The notes below the pieces were generated by a model that ran no database searches, was not told the DNA's origin, and was given only the letters and a program-made list of their open reading frames with translations. A DNA stretch of 64,000 bases, taken from contig NZ_CP028339.1 in assembly GCF_003030465.1 (NCBI RefSeq), positions 1,488,001 to 1,552,000 on the forward strand, written 5' to 3'. This DNA comes from Thauera aromatica K172 (lineage in GTDB: Bacteria > Pseudomonadota > Gammaproteobacteria > Burkholderiales > Rhodocyclaceae). Below are positions 28,986-37,646 of the stretch, piece by piece. A program made the position numbers and the translations under genes. Numbering within the stretch: the first letter of the stretch is position 1; every line of letters starts with the position of its first letter.

Positions 28986-29999
28986 ATGACCGAGCACGCC
29001 ACCGGACTGCCGGACACCGCCAAGGGGCTGCTGGCGGCACTGGTCGTCGTCATCTGCTGGTCGGGGTTCAACATCGTGTCCCGCTTCGGCAGCACGGCGA
29101 GCTTCACGCCCTTCGACCTCGCCGCGCTGCGCTATGGCGTATCGGGCGCGCTGACCCTGCCCTTCTTCCTGAAATACGTCCCGCTGCGCGAATGGCCGCG
29201 CCATGCGGCGCTCGCCCTGTTCGGCGGGCTCGGCTACGGTCTGTTCGTCTATTCCGGCTTCGCCTTCGCCCCGGCCGCGCATGCGGGCGTGTTCGTCAAT
29301 GGCGGCATTCCGTTCTGGACGGTGATCATGGTCGCCGCGCTCGCGGGCTTCCACATCGCGCGCCAGACCGTGCTCGCGCTGGTCCTGTCGAGCGCCGGCC
29401 TGGTCCTGATCGGCTTCCAGAGCCTGTTCACCGCCGCCGCGCCGGGGACCTGGATCGGGGATGCGCTCTTCCTCGCCGCAGCCCTGTGCTGGGCGCTGTT
29501 CGGTCTGCTGATGCGCCATTGGCGGATCCGGCCCCAGCACGGCATCCTCGGCATCGCCAGCTTCTCGCTGGTGCTGTACATGCCGATCTATCTGCTGTGG
29601 CTGCCGGGCGACATCGCGCAGGCGGGCTGGGGGGAGATCGGACTGCAGGCGGTCTACCAGGGCATCGTCGCCGCGTTGCTCGCCGCCGGCATGTACAGCT
29701 ACGCCAACCAGAAGATCGGCGCCTGCCAGGCGTCGATGATGCTCGCCCTCGTGCCCGCCTTCACCGCCGCCGGCGGCGTCCTGATCCTCGGCGAGACACT
29801 GGGACTCACGACGATGCTCGGCATCGTGGTCGTGTCGCTGGGCGCCGTGCTCGGCGCGCTGCCGTCCGGCACCCTCGCACGCCTGCGTCCCTTCCGCGGC
29901 GGCCGGGCACGCGAGGGCGCCCCCTCCTCCGCCGGCACGGCGCCGTGCCTGCCCGACGACCGGGCGGCGGGCGCCGACACACAGTCGTGCGGCAAATGA
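28986..29999 (+). CDS. EamA/DMT-family transporter, probable amino-acid or metabolite exporter
   Basis: This 337-aa inner-membrane protein has ten predicted helices in two EamA repeats. The first includes GLLAALVVVICWSGFNIVSRFG and AALRYGVSGALTLPFF, and the second includes TWIGDALFLAAALCWALFGLL and MYSYANQKIGACQASM. A soluble, basic and Pro-rich tail of about 40 residues follows. EamA proteins often export amino acids or related compounds. The position between cysI-DUF934 and three aminotransferase genes suggests the product of that pathway as substrate. A truncated relative lies at 21968-22471. Confidence 0.9.
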   Translation: MTEHATGLPDTAKGLLAALVVVICWSGFNIVSRFGSTASFTPFDLAALRYGVSGALTLPFFLKYVPLREWPRHAALALFGGLGYGLFVYSGFAFAPAAHAGVFVNGGIPFWTVIMVAALAGFHIARQTVLALVLSSAGLVLIGFQSLFTAAAPGTWIGDALFLAAALCWALFGLLMRHWRIRPQHGILGIASFSLVLYMPIYLLWLPGDIAQAGWGEIGLQAVYQGIVAALLAAGMYSYANQKIGACQASMMLALVPAFTAAGGVLILGETLGLTTMLGIVVVSLGAVLGALPSGTLARLRPFRGGRAREGAPSSAGTAPCLPDDRAAGADTQSCGK

Positions 30000-30031
30000 C
30001 GACGATGATTTCTTCGACCGAGGAGCACGAC

Positions 30032-31123
30032 ATGGGCTCGAACGAGCGTGCATTCAACTTCAGCGCCGGCCCGGGGGCCTTGCCCGAGGAAGTGTTGCGC
30101 CAGGCGCGCGACGAACTCCTGAACCGGGGCGGCTGCGGGGTATCGGTCGCCGAGATGAGCCACCGCGGCGAACACTTCATCGCGATCGCGGAACAGGCCG
30201 AGCGCGACCTGCGGGACCTGCTGGCGATCCCCGCCGACCATGCAGTCCTCTTCCTGCAGGGCGGCGGCTCGCAGCAGTTCGCCCAGGTGCCGCTCAACCT
30301 GCTGCCGGAAGGCGGGTGCGCGGACTACATCGACACCGGCTTCTGGTCGGTTCGGGCCATCGAGGAGGCGCGCCGGTATGGGCGGATCAACATCGCCGCA
30401 AGTTCGCACGATGACGGCTATCGCCATATTCCGCGCCAGGCCCGCTGGCGGCTGTCGGCATCGTCAGCGTATGTGCATTACACCGCCAACGAGACCATCG
30501 ACGGTCTGGAGTTCGACTGGATTCCCGAGGTGGGCGACACGCCGCTGGTCGCCGACTTCTCGGCGAACATCCTGTCGCGCCCGCTCGACGTCTCGCGTTT
30601 CGCCCTGATCTACGCCGGCGCGCAGAAGAATATCGGCCCCAGCGGGCTGGCCGTCGTCATCGTGCGCAAGGATCTGCTGGGGCGCGCCCGTCGATGCTGT
30701 CCGACGATGCTGGACTACCGGATCGCGGCGGGGCACGGCTCGATGTACAACACGCCGCCGACCTTCGCCTGGTACCTGGCGGGCCTGATTTTCCGCTGGC
30801 TGAAGGCGCAAGGCGGACTGACGGCGATCGCCGAGATCAATCGGCGCAAGCAGAAGCGCCTGTACGACACGATCGATGCCAGCGGGCTGTACGTGAATCG
30901 GGTCGAAGCGAAGGATCGCTCGTGGATGAACGTCCCCTTCCGCCTCGTCGACGACCGTCTGGACGAGGCCTTCCTCGCCGGCGCCGAGGTGCGCGGTCTG
31001 CTCTACCTGAAAGGCCACCGCGCGACCGGCGGCATGCGCGCTTCGCTCTACAACGCCGTCAGCGAGGCGGCGGTCGATGCGCTGGTCGCCTACATGACCG
31101 AATTCGAACGGGAACGGGGCTGA
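30032..31123 (+). CDS. serC: Phosphoserine aminotransferase
   Basis: This 363-aa fold-type I PLP enzyme interconverts 3-phosphohydroxypyruvate and phosphoserine. The sequence begins MGSNERAFNFSAGPGALPEEVL; further motifs are GVSVAEMSHRGEHF, LFLQGGGSQQFAQVPLNL, ADFSANILSRPLD, and the PLP-lysine in IYAGAQKNIGPSG. ATG 30032 follows GAGGAGC at good spacing; an upstream ATG (29996) overlaps the eamA stop and would add 12 residues. Position inside a cysI/exporter operon rather than with serA or pheA suggests a dedicated role. It could be a second, specialised serC. Confidence 0.93.
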   Translation: MGSNERAFNFSAGPGALPEEVLRQARDELLNRGGCGVSVAEMSHRGEHFIAIAEQAERDLRDLLAIPADHAVLFLQGGGSQQFAQVPLNLLPEGGCADYIDTGFWSVRAIEEARRYGRINIAASSHDDGYRHIPRQARWRLSASSAYVHYTANETIDGLEFDWIPEVGDTPLVADFSANILSRPLDVSRFALIYAGAQKNIGPSGLAVVIVRKDLLGRARRCCPTMLDYRIAAGHGSMYNTPPTFAWYLAGLIFRWLKAQGGLTAIAEINRRKQKRLYDTIDASGLYVNRVEAKDRSWMNVPFRLVDDRLDEAFLAGAEVRGLLYLKGHRATGGMRASLYNAVSEAAVDALVAYMTEFERERG

Positions 31124-31157
31124 TCGCATGCGCCCCACGGACAATGGAGGACAACCG

Positions 31158-32285
31158 ATGAGCGATCACATTCATACGCTGGCCCTGCCGCGGATACGGG
31201 CGCTGTCGCCTTACGTGCCCGGCAAGCCGGTCGACGAACTCGCGCGCGAGCTCGGGCTCGACCCGGCCGACATCGTCAAGCTGGCCAGCAACGAGAACCC
31301 GATGGGGCCGAATCCGCGGGTCCTCGAGGCGATCCGGAGCGCCGCCCGGCACCTGACCCGCTACCCGGACGGCAACGGCTTCGCGCTCAAGGCCAGACTT
31401 GGCGAGCGCTTCGGCATCGATGCGGCGCAGATCACCCTGGGCAACGGGTCCAACGACATCATCGTGATGGTGGCGGACGCCTTCCTCGCCGAGGGGCGCA
31501 ACGCTGTGTTCAGCCAGTACGGCTTCGCCGCCTATCCGCTGGCGACCCAGGCGTCGGGCGCCGAATGCCGCGAGGTCGCCGCCAGGGCGTGGGGCAACGA
31601 TCTGGAAGGCATGCTGGCGGCCATCGACGGCGATACCCGGGTGTTGTTCATCGCGAATCCGAACAACCCGACCGGCACCTGGGTCGACCGCCCGAACCTG
31701 GAGCGATTTCTCGCCTGCGTGCCGCGCCACGTGCTGGTCGTCCTCGACGAGGCCTATCTCGAATATGCGGACGATGCCGACCTGCCCGACGGCCTCGACC
31801 ATGTCGCCCGCCACCCCAACCTGCTGGTGTCGCGCAGCCTGTGCAAGGCCTACGGCTTGGCGGGGTTGCGCGTCGGATACGCGGTGTCGTCCCCCGCGGT
31901 GGCCGACCTGCTCAACCGCGTCCGGCAACCCTTCAACGTCAACAGCCTGGCGCTCGCGGGCGCCTGCGCGGCGCTGGACGACGATGCCTATCTGGAGGCC
32001 GGCCGCCGGGTGAATCGACTCGGTCTGGCCCAGTTGCAGGCGGGGCTGGACGAACTCGGGCTGTGCTGGATCCCGACGCGGGCGAATTTCGTCACCGTCG
32101 ACCTGGGGATGCCGGCCCAGCCGGTCTACCAGTCCCTGCTGCGCCAGGGCGTGATCGTCCGCCCCCTGGACGGCTACGGGCTGCCCTGCCACCTGCGGAT
32201 CTCGGTGGGGCTCGAACACGAGAACCGCCGCTTCCTCGACGCCCTCGCGACCGCCATCAAGGAGGCTGCCCATGTCGCACACTGA
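31158..32285 (+). CDS. hisC: Histidinol-phosphate aminotransferase family (HisC2-like)
   Basis: This 375-aa class I/II aminotransferase has LSPYVPGKPVDELARELG near the start, VKLASNENPMGPNPRVLEAI, FIANPNNPTGTW, LDEAYLEYAD and the PLP-lysine SRSLCKAYGLAGLRVGY. The HisC2 group accepts histidinol phosphate and aromatic amino acids. No other his gene is near, so the actual substrate here may differ. GGAGGACAACCG precedes the ATG. The gene follows serC by 34 nt and overlaps the next gene by 14 nt. Confidence 0.92.
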   Translation: MSDHIHTLALPRIRALSPYVPGKPVDELARELGLDPADIVKLASNENPMGPNPRVLEAIRSAARHLTRYPDGNGFALKARLGERFGIDAAQITLGNGSNDIIVMVADAFLAEGRNAVFSQYGFAAYPLATQASGAECREVAARAWGNDLEGMLAAIDGDTRVLFIANPNNPTGTWVDRPNLERFLACVPRHVLVVLDEAYLEYADDADLPDGLDHVARHPNLLVSRSLCKAYGLAGLRVGYAVSSPAVADLLNRVRQPFNVNSLALAGACAALDDDAYLEAGRRVNRLGLAQLQAGLDELGLCWIPTRANFVTVDLGMPAQPVYQSLLRQGVIVRPLDGYGLPCHLRISVGLEHENRRFLDALATAIKEAAHVAH

Positions 32286-33537
32286 ATCCGTCGGGCGTAC
32301 CGACTTCGACCGCCTGATGATCCCCTGCTACGCGCCGGACGGTTTCATCCCGGTACGCGGTGAGGGCTCGCGCGTTTGGGATCAGCACGGACGCGAGCTG
32401 ATCGACTTCGCCGGCGGCATCGCCGTCAATGCGCTCGGACACGCGCATCCGTCCCTGGTGCGGGCCCTGGTCGAGCAGGCCGGCAAGCTGTGGCACGTCT
32501 CGAACCTGTATACCAACGAGCCGGCCTTGCGCCTGGCATCGAAACTGGTCGCGGCGACGTTCGCCGAGCGTGTGTTCTTCGCCAACTCCGGCGCCGAGGC
32601 GAACGAGGCCGCGTTCAAGCTGGCGCGGCGCCATGGCCTCGAGACGGCGGGCGCGCACAAGCACGAGATCGTCGCCGCCCTCGACAGCTTTCACGGCCGC
32701 ACGCTGTTTACCGTCAGCGTCGCCGGCCAGCCGAAATACTCGGCTGGCTTCGGCCCGCCGATCGGCGGCATCCGCCACGTCCGCTTCAACGACATCGGCG
32801 CGCTGGAGGCGGCCGTTTCCGCCAATACCTGCGCGATCGTGCTCGAGCCGGTGCTGGGCGAGAGCGGCGTGCTGCCGGCCGAGCGCGCCTATCTCGAGCG
32901 GGCGCGCGAGCTGTGCGACGAGCATGGCGCGCTGCTGGTGTTCGACGAGGTCCAGACGGGCATGGGCCGCGTCGGTGAATTGTTCGCCTATCAGCGCTAC
33001 GGCGTGACGCCGGACGTCCTGACCAGTGCCAAGGCGCTCGGTGGCGGCTTTCCCATTGCGGCGATGCTGACCCGCGCCGATCTGGCCGGCCATCTGGGGG
33101 TCGGCAGCCATGGCAGCACCTACGGCGGCAACCCACTCGCCTGTGCGGTCGCCGAGGCGGTGCTGGACATCATCGCCACCCCGGCCGTACTCGCCGGCGT
33201 CAGGGAGCGCCATGAGCGGTTCAGCACCGAGCTGCGGCGCATCGGTGCGCAGACCGGCCTGTTCGAGCAGGTGCGCGGGCTGGGCCTGCTGCTCGGCGGC
33301 GTCCTCGGCGAGGCCTGGAAGGGCCGCGCACGCGACGTCATGCGGACATGCGAAGAGGAAGGGTTGATGGTGCTCCAGGCCGGACCCGATGTGATCCGGC
33401 TGGCCCCCAGCCTGGTCATCGATGCTGCGGACATCGACGAAGGCATGCGCAGACTCGAGCGTGCCGCGCGCCGGCTGAGGGACGAAGCGGGCCGGGCCTG
33501 CGATCCCGACACCGTACTGATCACGGGAGTGGCCTGA
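32272..33537 (+). CDS. argD: Acetylornithine/succinylornithine-type class III aminotransferase
   Basis: This 421-aa class III PLP enzyme resembles ArgD/AstC. Motifs are YAPDGFIPVRGEGSRVWDQHG, GHAHPSLVRALVEQAGKLWHVSNLY, FFANSGAEANEAAFKLARRHG, LVFDEVQTGMGRVG and the PLP-lysine in TSAKALGGGFPIAAML. It ends the ccoG-argD run; the sequence beyond is IS debris, so the operon may once have been longer. Members of this family also act on other omega-amino compounds, so the assigned acetylornithine role is by similarity only. Confidence 0.92.
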   Translation: MSHTESVGRTDFDRLMIPCYAPDGFIPVRGEGSRVWDQHGRELIDFAGGIAVNALGHAHPSLVRALVEQAGKLWHVSNLYTNEPALRLASKLVAATFAERVFFANSGAEANEAAFKLARRHGLETAGAHKHEIVAALDSFHGRTLFTVSVAGQPKYSAGFGPPIGGIRHVRFNDIGALEAAVSANTCAIVLEPVLGESGVLPAERAYLERARELCDEHGALLVFDEVQTGMGRVGELFAYQRYGVTPDVLTSAKALGGGFPIAAMLTRADLAGHLGVGSHGSTYGGNPLACAVAEAVLDIIATPAVLAGVRERHERFSTELRRIGAQTGLFEQVRGLGLLLGGVLGEAWKGRARDVMRTCEEEGLMVLQAGPDVIRLAPSLVIDAADIDEGMRRLERAARRLRDEAGRACDPDTVLITGVA

Positions 33538-33540
33538 CAC

Positions 33541-33680
33541 GGACGGCCTCGATGCGGTGCTGCTGGGGCGGATCCAGTCCGAATTGATGCCGGCATGGTC
33601 TCGCAGGCCAACCTCCAGGTGCTCGCCAAGGGCGGCGGCAAGTCCCTGAAGGCCATGCCGATGCGCCGTGGCGACTCGAT
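33541..33680 (+). pseudogene. Fragment of an IS1634/IS4-like transposase
   Basis: In the frame of 33571-33681 the translation reads DPVRIDAGMVSQANLQVLAK then GGGK and PMRRGD, resembling the segment following the second catalytic Asp of IS1634-like DDE transposases (DxGMVSxxNxxxL). Sequence before and after gives no continuation, and it stops against the IS66 remnant. It is an insertion scar behind argD. Confidence 0.5.
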
Positions 33681-33973
33681 CACCGAAGCAGTCCGAGCAC
33701 CAGCGCGTCGAACTGCACCCGGGTGAGTACGACACCGCCTTGGCCCCCGGCCCATTGACACCGGCCCTGGTTCAAGCGCCGGCATGCCGGCCACACCCCG
33801 AAGCTGTCGTGGACCAGCACCTTCAAGCGCGTGCCGCGCCGATTACTGAAGAGGTAGGCGTGGTGGGGCTGTGCTTGGCCGAACACGCGCATCACCTGCG
33901 CGAGCAGCGTGTCCATGCCCGCGCGCATGTCCAAGGGCGCCACCGACAGCCACAGCGCCTCGATGCGGATCAT
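33680..33973 (-). CDS. tnpB: IS66 accessory protein TnpB, C-terminally truncated
   Basis: The 97-aa protein begins MIRIEALWLSVAPLDMRAGM and continues with LLAQVMRVFGQAQPHHAYLFSN, RRGTRLKVLVHDSFGVW, the signature of IS66 Orf2 proteins. It ends at FDALVLGLLR, about ten residues short of the family's usual end, at the junction with other IS debris. Start overlaps tnpA stop by 4 nt, the normal arrangement. Confidence 0.85.
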   Translation of the reverse strand: MIRIEALWLSVAPLDMRAGMDTLLAQVMRVFGQAQPHHAYLFSNRRGTRLKVLVHDSFGVWPACRRLNQGRCQWAGGQGGVVLTRVQFDALVLGLLR

Positions 33974-34350
33974 GCGAGCCACTCGCGCAGCCATGCACCA
34001 CAGGCGTCGGCGGCCTGGAGCGGCCATTCGAGCTTGACGCGGGCGTTGCCGCGTTGCGCTGCGACGCGGATCACCGACGCCTCGACTCCGGGGGCGACCT
34101 GTACCGCGACAAAGCCCGGCTCGGCCAACGCATTGAGTCCTACGCCGACCGGCGTGCGCCGGCTCGGCGGCACGATGCCGCGCTCGCGCATCCAGCGATG
34201 CACCTGGTTGGCGTTCAGGCCGTTGGCCAGGGCCACGCCAGCCACCGAGACACCCGGCTCACGATAGGCCGAGACCACCGACCGCTTGAATGCTTCGCTA
34301 TGCGTGCGCCGACTCCGGCGCGGGATAACCACATCCATCGTGTCCACCAT
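33970..34350 (-). CDS. tnpA: IS66 accessory protein TnpA
   Basis: This 126-aa protein has an N-terminal helix-turn-helix (RRTHSEAFKRSVVSAYREPG, then VSVAGVALANGLNANQVHRWMRERG), typical of IS66 Orf1 / IS3-like HTH. A basic C-terminal half follows. A start at Met 5 (34338) is also possible. Complete as far as can be seen, but its partner transposase TnpC is absent. Confidence 0.85.
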   Translation of the reverse strand: MVDTMDVVIPRRSRRTHSEAFKRSVVSAYREPGVSVAGVALANGLNANQVHRWMRERGIVPPSRRTPVGVGLNALAEPGFVAVQVAPGVEASVIRVAAQRGNARVKLEWPLQAADACGAWLREWLA

Positions 34351-34390
34351 CGAAAACTAGTGGACACCATCTTCGATGGGCTACGGAACA

Positions 34391-34409
34391 CCGCTCAGCG
34401 CCCGCTTAC
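34391..34409 (-). repeat. Terminal inverted repeat of the IS66 remnant
   Basis: GTAAGCGGGCGCTGAGCGG, read on the minus strand, marks the outer right end of the element, about 40 nt upstream of tnpA. A pair of short inverted repeats GTGTCCAC / GTGGACAC (34340-34347, 34360-34367) lies between it and tnpA. From 34410 to narK1 (228 nt) I see no gene. Confidence 0.7.
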
Positions 34410-34637
34410 GGATCTATGCGGCATAGCTCGTATCTGTGCTTATAGAAAATCGACTTCGCTGCATCTGTTGTGTGGTCGATGCGGATGGTCCAATCCTCAT
34501 CCATTGAAGCGAAGCCAGAAGAGGGATTTGCGACTCCGCAGATGACGGAACGCGATCCATGTGGGGTATGGGCTACAAGCTGTCTCCTTCTGCGTGCATC
34601 ACATATTTCGAGTGCATGACGACCGGAATCGATCAGG

Positions 34638-35900
34638 ATGGCTACTCGCAAGTTTCAGCAGATGTCCGTGCTCATCATGAGCACCACCGCATTCACCGTC
34701 TGTTTTGCCGTGTGGATGCTGTTCGCGGTGATCGGCATCCCGATCAAGGAAGTCCTCGCCCTCAACGAGACCCAGTTCGGCCTGCTGGCGGCCACGCCGG
34801 TCCTGACCGGCTCGCTGATCCGTCTGCCGCTCGGCATGCTCACCGACAAGTTCGGCGGCCGCATCGTCTTCTTCGTGCTGATGCTCTGCACCGTGCTGCC
34901 GATCTGGCTGATCGGTCACGCCACCGAATACTGGCAGTTCCTCGTCGCGGGCTTGTTCGTCGGCTTCGCGGGCGGCTCCTTCTCAGTGGGTATCGCCTAC
35001 TGTGCGCGCTGGTTCGAGCGCCAAAACCAGGGCTTCGCGATGGGGGTGTTCGGTGCCGGCAACTCGGGCGCCGCGGTCACCAAGTTCGTCGCGCCCACGC
35101 TGGTGGTCATGTTCGGATGGCAGATGGTGCCGCAGGTCTATGCGGTGGCAATGCTGATCACCGCGGTCGCGTTCTGGTTCTTCACCTACGACGACCCCGA
35201 GCACCGGGTGCACTCCTCGGTGACCTTCCGCGACCAGCTGCGCGTACTCAAGGATCCGCGCGTGTGGAAGTACTGCCAGTACTACTCGATCGTGTTCGGC
35301 GGCTACGTCGGCCTGTCGCTGTGGCTCACCAAGTACTACGTCAACGAGTTCGGCATGGGCATCCAGGCGGCGGCGCTGCTCGCTGCCTGCTTCTCCCTGC
35401 CCGGCGGCGTGCTGCGCGCGGTGGGCGGCTGGCTGTCCGACCGCTACGGCGCGCACAAGGTCACCTGGTGGGTGATGTGGGCGTCGTGGATCTGCCTGTT
35501 CCTGCTCTCCTATCCGAACACCGACTTCACCGTGCAGACGGTCGAGGGGCCGCGCACCTTCAGCATCCACCTCAACGTGTGGGTGTTCACGATTCTGCTC
35601 TTCATCGTCGGCATCGCCTTCGCCTTCGGCAAGGCCTCGGTGTTCAAGTACATCTCCAACGAGTTCCCCAAGGAGATCGGCGCGGTCTCCGGCATCGTCG
35701 GCCTGGTGGGCGGCATGGGCGGCTTCCTGCTGCCGATCATGTTCGGCGCCCTGGTCGACCTCACCGGCGTGCGCTCGAGCGCCTTCATGCTGCTCTACGG
35801 CGTGACCTGGGTTTCCCTGATCTGGATGTACCTGACGGAAGTCCGTCGTGTCGACATGTTCGACGGTCACGACACCGCGGTCGACTCGTCCAAGGCCTGA
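34638..35900 (+). CDS. narK1: Nitrate/proton symporter NarK1
   Basis: This 420-aa MFS transporter has 12 helices. The nitrate signature of the first half is seen as LVAGLFVGFAGGSFSVGIAYCARWF, followed by GFAMGVFGAGNSGAAVTK, and the second as GKASVFKYISNEFPKEIGAVSGIVGLVGGMGG. The loop motif is PLGMLTDKFGGR. NarK1-type proteins import nitrate with protons. It is the first gene of the narK1K2GHJI-ppiC run; the IS66 remnant ends only 228 nt upstream, so its native promoter may have been affected. Confidence 0.94.
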   Translation: MATRKFQQMSVLIMSTTAFTVCFAVWMLFAVIGIPIKEVLALNETQFGLLAATPVLTGSLIRLPLGMLTDKFGGRIVFFVLMLCTVLPIWLIGHATEYWQFLVAGLFVGFAGGSFSVGIAYCARWFERQNQGFAMGVFGAGNSGAAVTKFVAPTLVVMFGWQMVPQVYAVAMLITAVAFWFFTYDDPEHRVHSSVTFRDQLRVLKDPRVWKYCQYYSIVFGGYVGLSLWLTKYYVNEFGMGIQAAALLAACFSLPGGVLRAVGGWLSDRYGAHKVTWWVMWASWICLFLLSYPNTDFTVQTVEGPRTFSIHLNVWVFTILLFIVGIAFAFGKASVFKYISNEFPKEIGAVSGIVGLVGGMGGFLLPIMFGALVDLTGVRSSAFMLLYGVTWVSLIWMYLTEVRRVDMFDGHDTAVDSSKA

Positions 35901-35927
35901 TTCGCAAGACAACGAGGGGTGGGTTTC

Positions 35928-37583
35928 ATGCAAGCAAGCAATGTCGCGGCGCCGAGCCCGGCGATCACCAGCAGCGTCGACCTCGTCGATTGGCGCCCCG
36001 AGGACGAGGCCTTCTGGAAGGAGAAGGGCTCCCGGATCGCCAACCGCAACCTGTGGATCTCCATCCCCAGCCTGTTGTGCGGCTTCGCCGTGTGGCTGAT
36101 GTGGGGGATCATCACGGTGCAGATGGCCAACGCGGGCTTCCCCTTCGCCCCCGACCAGCTCTTCTCGCTGGCAGCGATCGCCGGCCTGTCGGGCGCCACC
36201 ACGCGCATCCCGGCCTCCTTCTTCATCCGCATCTGCGGCGGCCGCAACACGGTGTGGCTGACCACCGCGCTGCTGATGATCCCCGCCGTGGGCACCGGCA
36301 TCGCGCTGCAGAGCCTCGACACGCCGCTGTGGGTGTTCCAGCTCATGGCGCTGCTGTCCGGTATCGGCGGCGGCAACTTCGCCTGCTCGATGGCCAACAT
36401 CTCGACCTTCTTCCCGAAGCGCCTGCAGGGCACCGCGCTCGGCCTCAACGCCGGCCTGGGCAACTTCGGCGTGACCACCTCGCAGCTGCTGATCCCGGCG
36501 GTGATGACCATGGGCGTGTTCGGCGCGCTCGGCGGCGACGCGATCCCGCTGGTCAAGGATTCGGCCACGCTGATCGGCAAGATCGCCGCGGGCACGCCGA
36601 CCTGGGTGCAGAACGCCGGCTTCGTCTGGCTGCTGCTGCTGGTGCCGCTCGCGGTCGTGGGCTGGTTCGGCATGAACAACCTGCTCACCGTGTCGCCGAA
36701 CATCGGCTCCACCGCCGCGGCGCTGGGCAAGATCATCCTGTTCTACGGCATCGCCCTGGTGGTCTCGGCGATCGGCCTCTACCTCTACCTGCCGAGCGGC
36801 GTCGGCGTGCTCGCGGGCAGCGGGATGTGGATCATGCTGCCGCTGGTCATCCTCGGCACGCTCTACGGCATGAAGTTCGCCGCCAGCGGCGAGATGAAGA
36901 CCAATCTCGACAAGCAGTTCGCGATCTTCCGCAACAAGCACACCTGGTCGATGACCGCGCTCTACGTGGTGACCTTCGGCTCCTTCATCGGCTTCTCGAT
37001 GGCGCTGCCGCTGTCGATCACGGTGATCTTCGGCAACACCCACGTGCTCGATCCCGCCACCCAGGCCTGGGTGCATGCGAAGAACCCGAACGCACCGTCC
37101 GCGCTGATGTTCGCCTGGATCGGCCCCTTCGTCGGCGCGCTGATCCGACCGGTGGGCGGCTGGATCTCGGACAAGCTGGGCGGCTCGATCGTCACCCAGT
37201 GGATCTCGATCGTGCTCGTGATCGCCTCCGCGGTGACCGGCTACGTGATGTTCCTCGCCTACCACTCGGCGACGCCCGAAGAGTATTTCTTCGTGTTCAT
37301 GGCGCTGTTCGTGCTGCTGTTCGCCGCCTCGGGCATCGGCAACGGCTCGACCTTCCGCACCGTCGGCTTCGTGTTCGACAAGGACGAGCGCGGCCCCGTG
37401 CTCGGCTGGACCTCGGCGGTGGCGGCCTACGGCTCCTTCATCGCTCCGGTGGTGATCGGCGGCCAGATCAAGGCCGGCACGCCCGAGTACGCGATGTACG
37501 GTTTCGCAGTGTTCTACGCCCTGTGCGTGGTCCTCAACTGGTGGTTCTACCTGCGCAAGGATGCTTACGTCAGGAACCCTTGA
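35928..37583 (+). CDS. narK2: Nitrate/nitrite antiporter NarK2
   Basis: This 551-aa MFS protein has an N-terminal soluble extension (VDWRPEDEAFWKEKGSRIANRNLW), then 12-14 helices. The signatures are LLSGIGGGNFACSMANISTFFPKRLQGTALGLNAGLGNFGV and FAASGIGNGSTFRTVGFVFD. The large insertion in the middle is typical of NarK2-like antiporters that exchange nitrate for nitrite. GAGGGGTGGG precedes ATG 35928. With NarK1 it gives the two-transporter arrangement known from denitrifiers such as Paracoccus, where they are fused. Confidence 0.94.
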   Translation: MQASNVAAPSPAITSSVDLVDWRPEDEAFWKEKGSRIANRNLWISIPSLLCGFAVWLMWGIITVQMANAGFPFAPDQLFSLAAIAGLSGATTRIPASFFIRICGGRNTVWLTTALLMIPAVGTGIALQSLDTPLWVFQLMALLSGIGGGNFACSMANISTFFPKRLQGTALGLNAGLGNFGVTTSQLLIPAVMTMGVFGALGGDAIPLVKDSATLIGKIAAGTPTWVQNAGFVWLLLLVPLAVVGWFGMNNLLTVSPNIGSTAAALGKIILFYGIALVVSAIGLYLYLPSGVGVLAGSGMWIMLPLVILGTLYGMKFAASGEMKTNLDKQFAIFRNKHTWSMTALYVVTFGSFIGFSMALPLSITVIFGNTHVLDPATQAWVHAKNPNAPSALMFAWIGPFVGALIRPVGGWISDKLGGSIVTQWISIVLVIASAVTGYVMFLAYHSATPEEYFFVFMALFVLLFAASGIGNGSTFRTVGFVFDKDERGPVLGWTSAVAAYGSFIAPVVIGGQIKAGTPEYAMYGFAVFYALCVVLNWWFYLRKDAYVRNP

Positions 37584-37646
37584 GGGGCAGACCCGAAGGG
37601 TTCTTGCATCCGATTGAACTAAATGTAACAAGTAAGGAGCGGCAAC

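Larger units (their letters stand above)
33680..34409 (-). mobile_element. IS66-family element remnant (tnpA, truncated tnpB, one terminal repeat)
   Basis: The remnant contains IS66 tnpA, the overlapping tnpB, and a terminal repeat at 34391-34409 that reads GTAAGCGGGCGCTGAGCGG on the minus strand, starting with the GTAAGC typical of IS66 ends. tnpC, which encodes the DDE transposase, and the other terminal repeat are missing, so the element cannot move by itself. It separates the aminotransferase operon from the nar cluster. Confidence 0.8.

Noticed and set aside
30032-33537. Assignment of the three aminotransferases to serine, histidine and arginine biosynthesis proper
   Set aside because: Family motifs support the enzyme types, but none of the other pathway genes is nearby and the operon context points to a different joint role, so only the enzyme class is claimed.
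34410-34637. Possible small gene upstream of narK1 on the minus strand
   Set aside because: An 81-codon frame overlaps the start of narK1, lacks a ribosome binding site and resembles no family.
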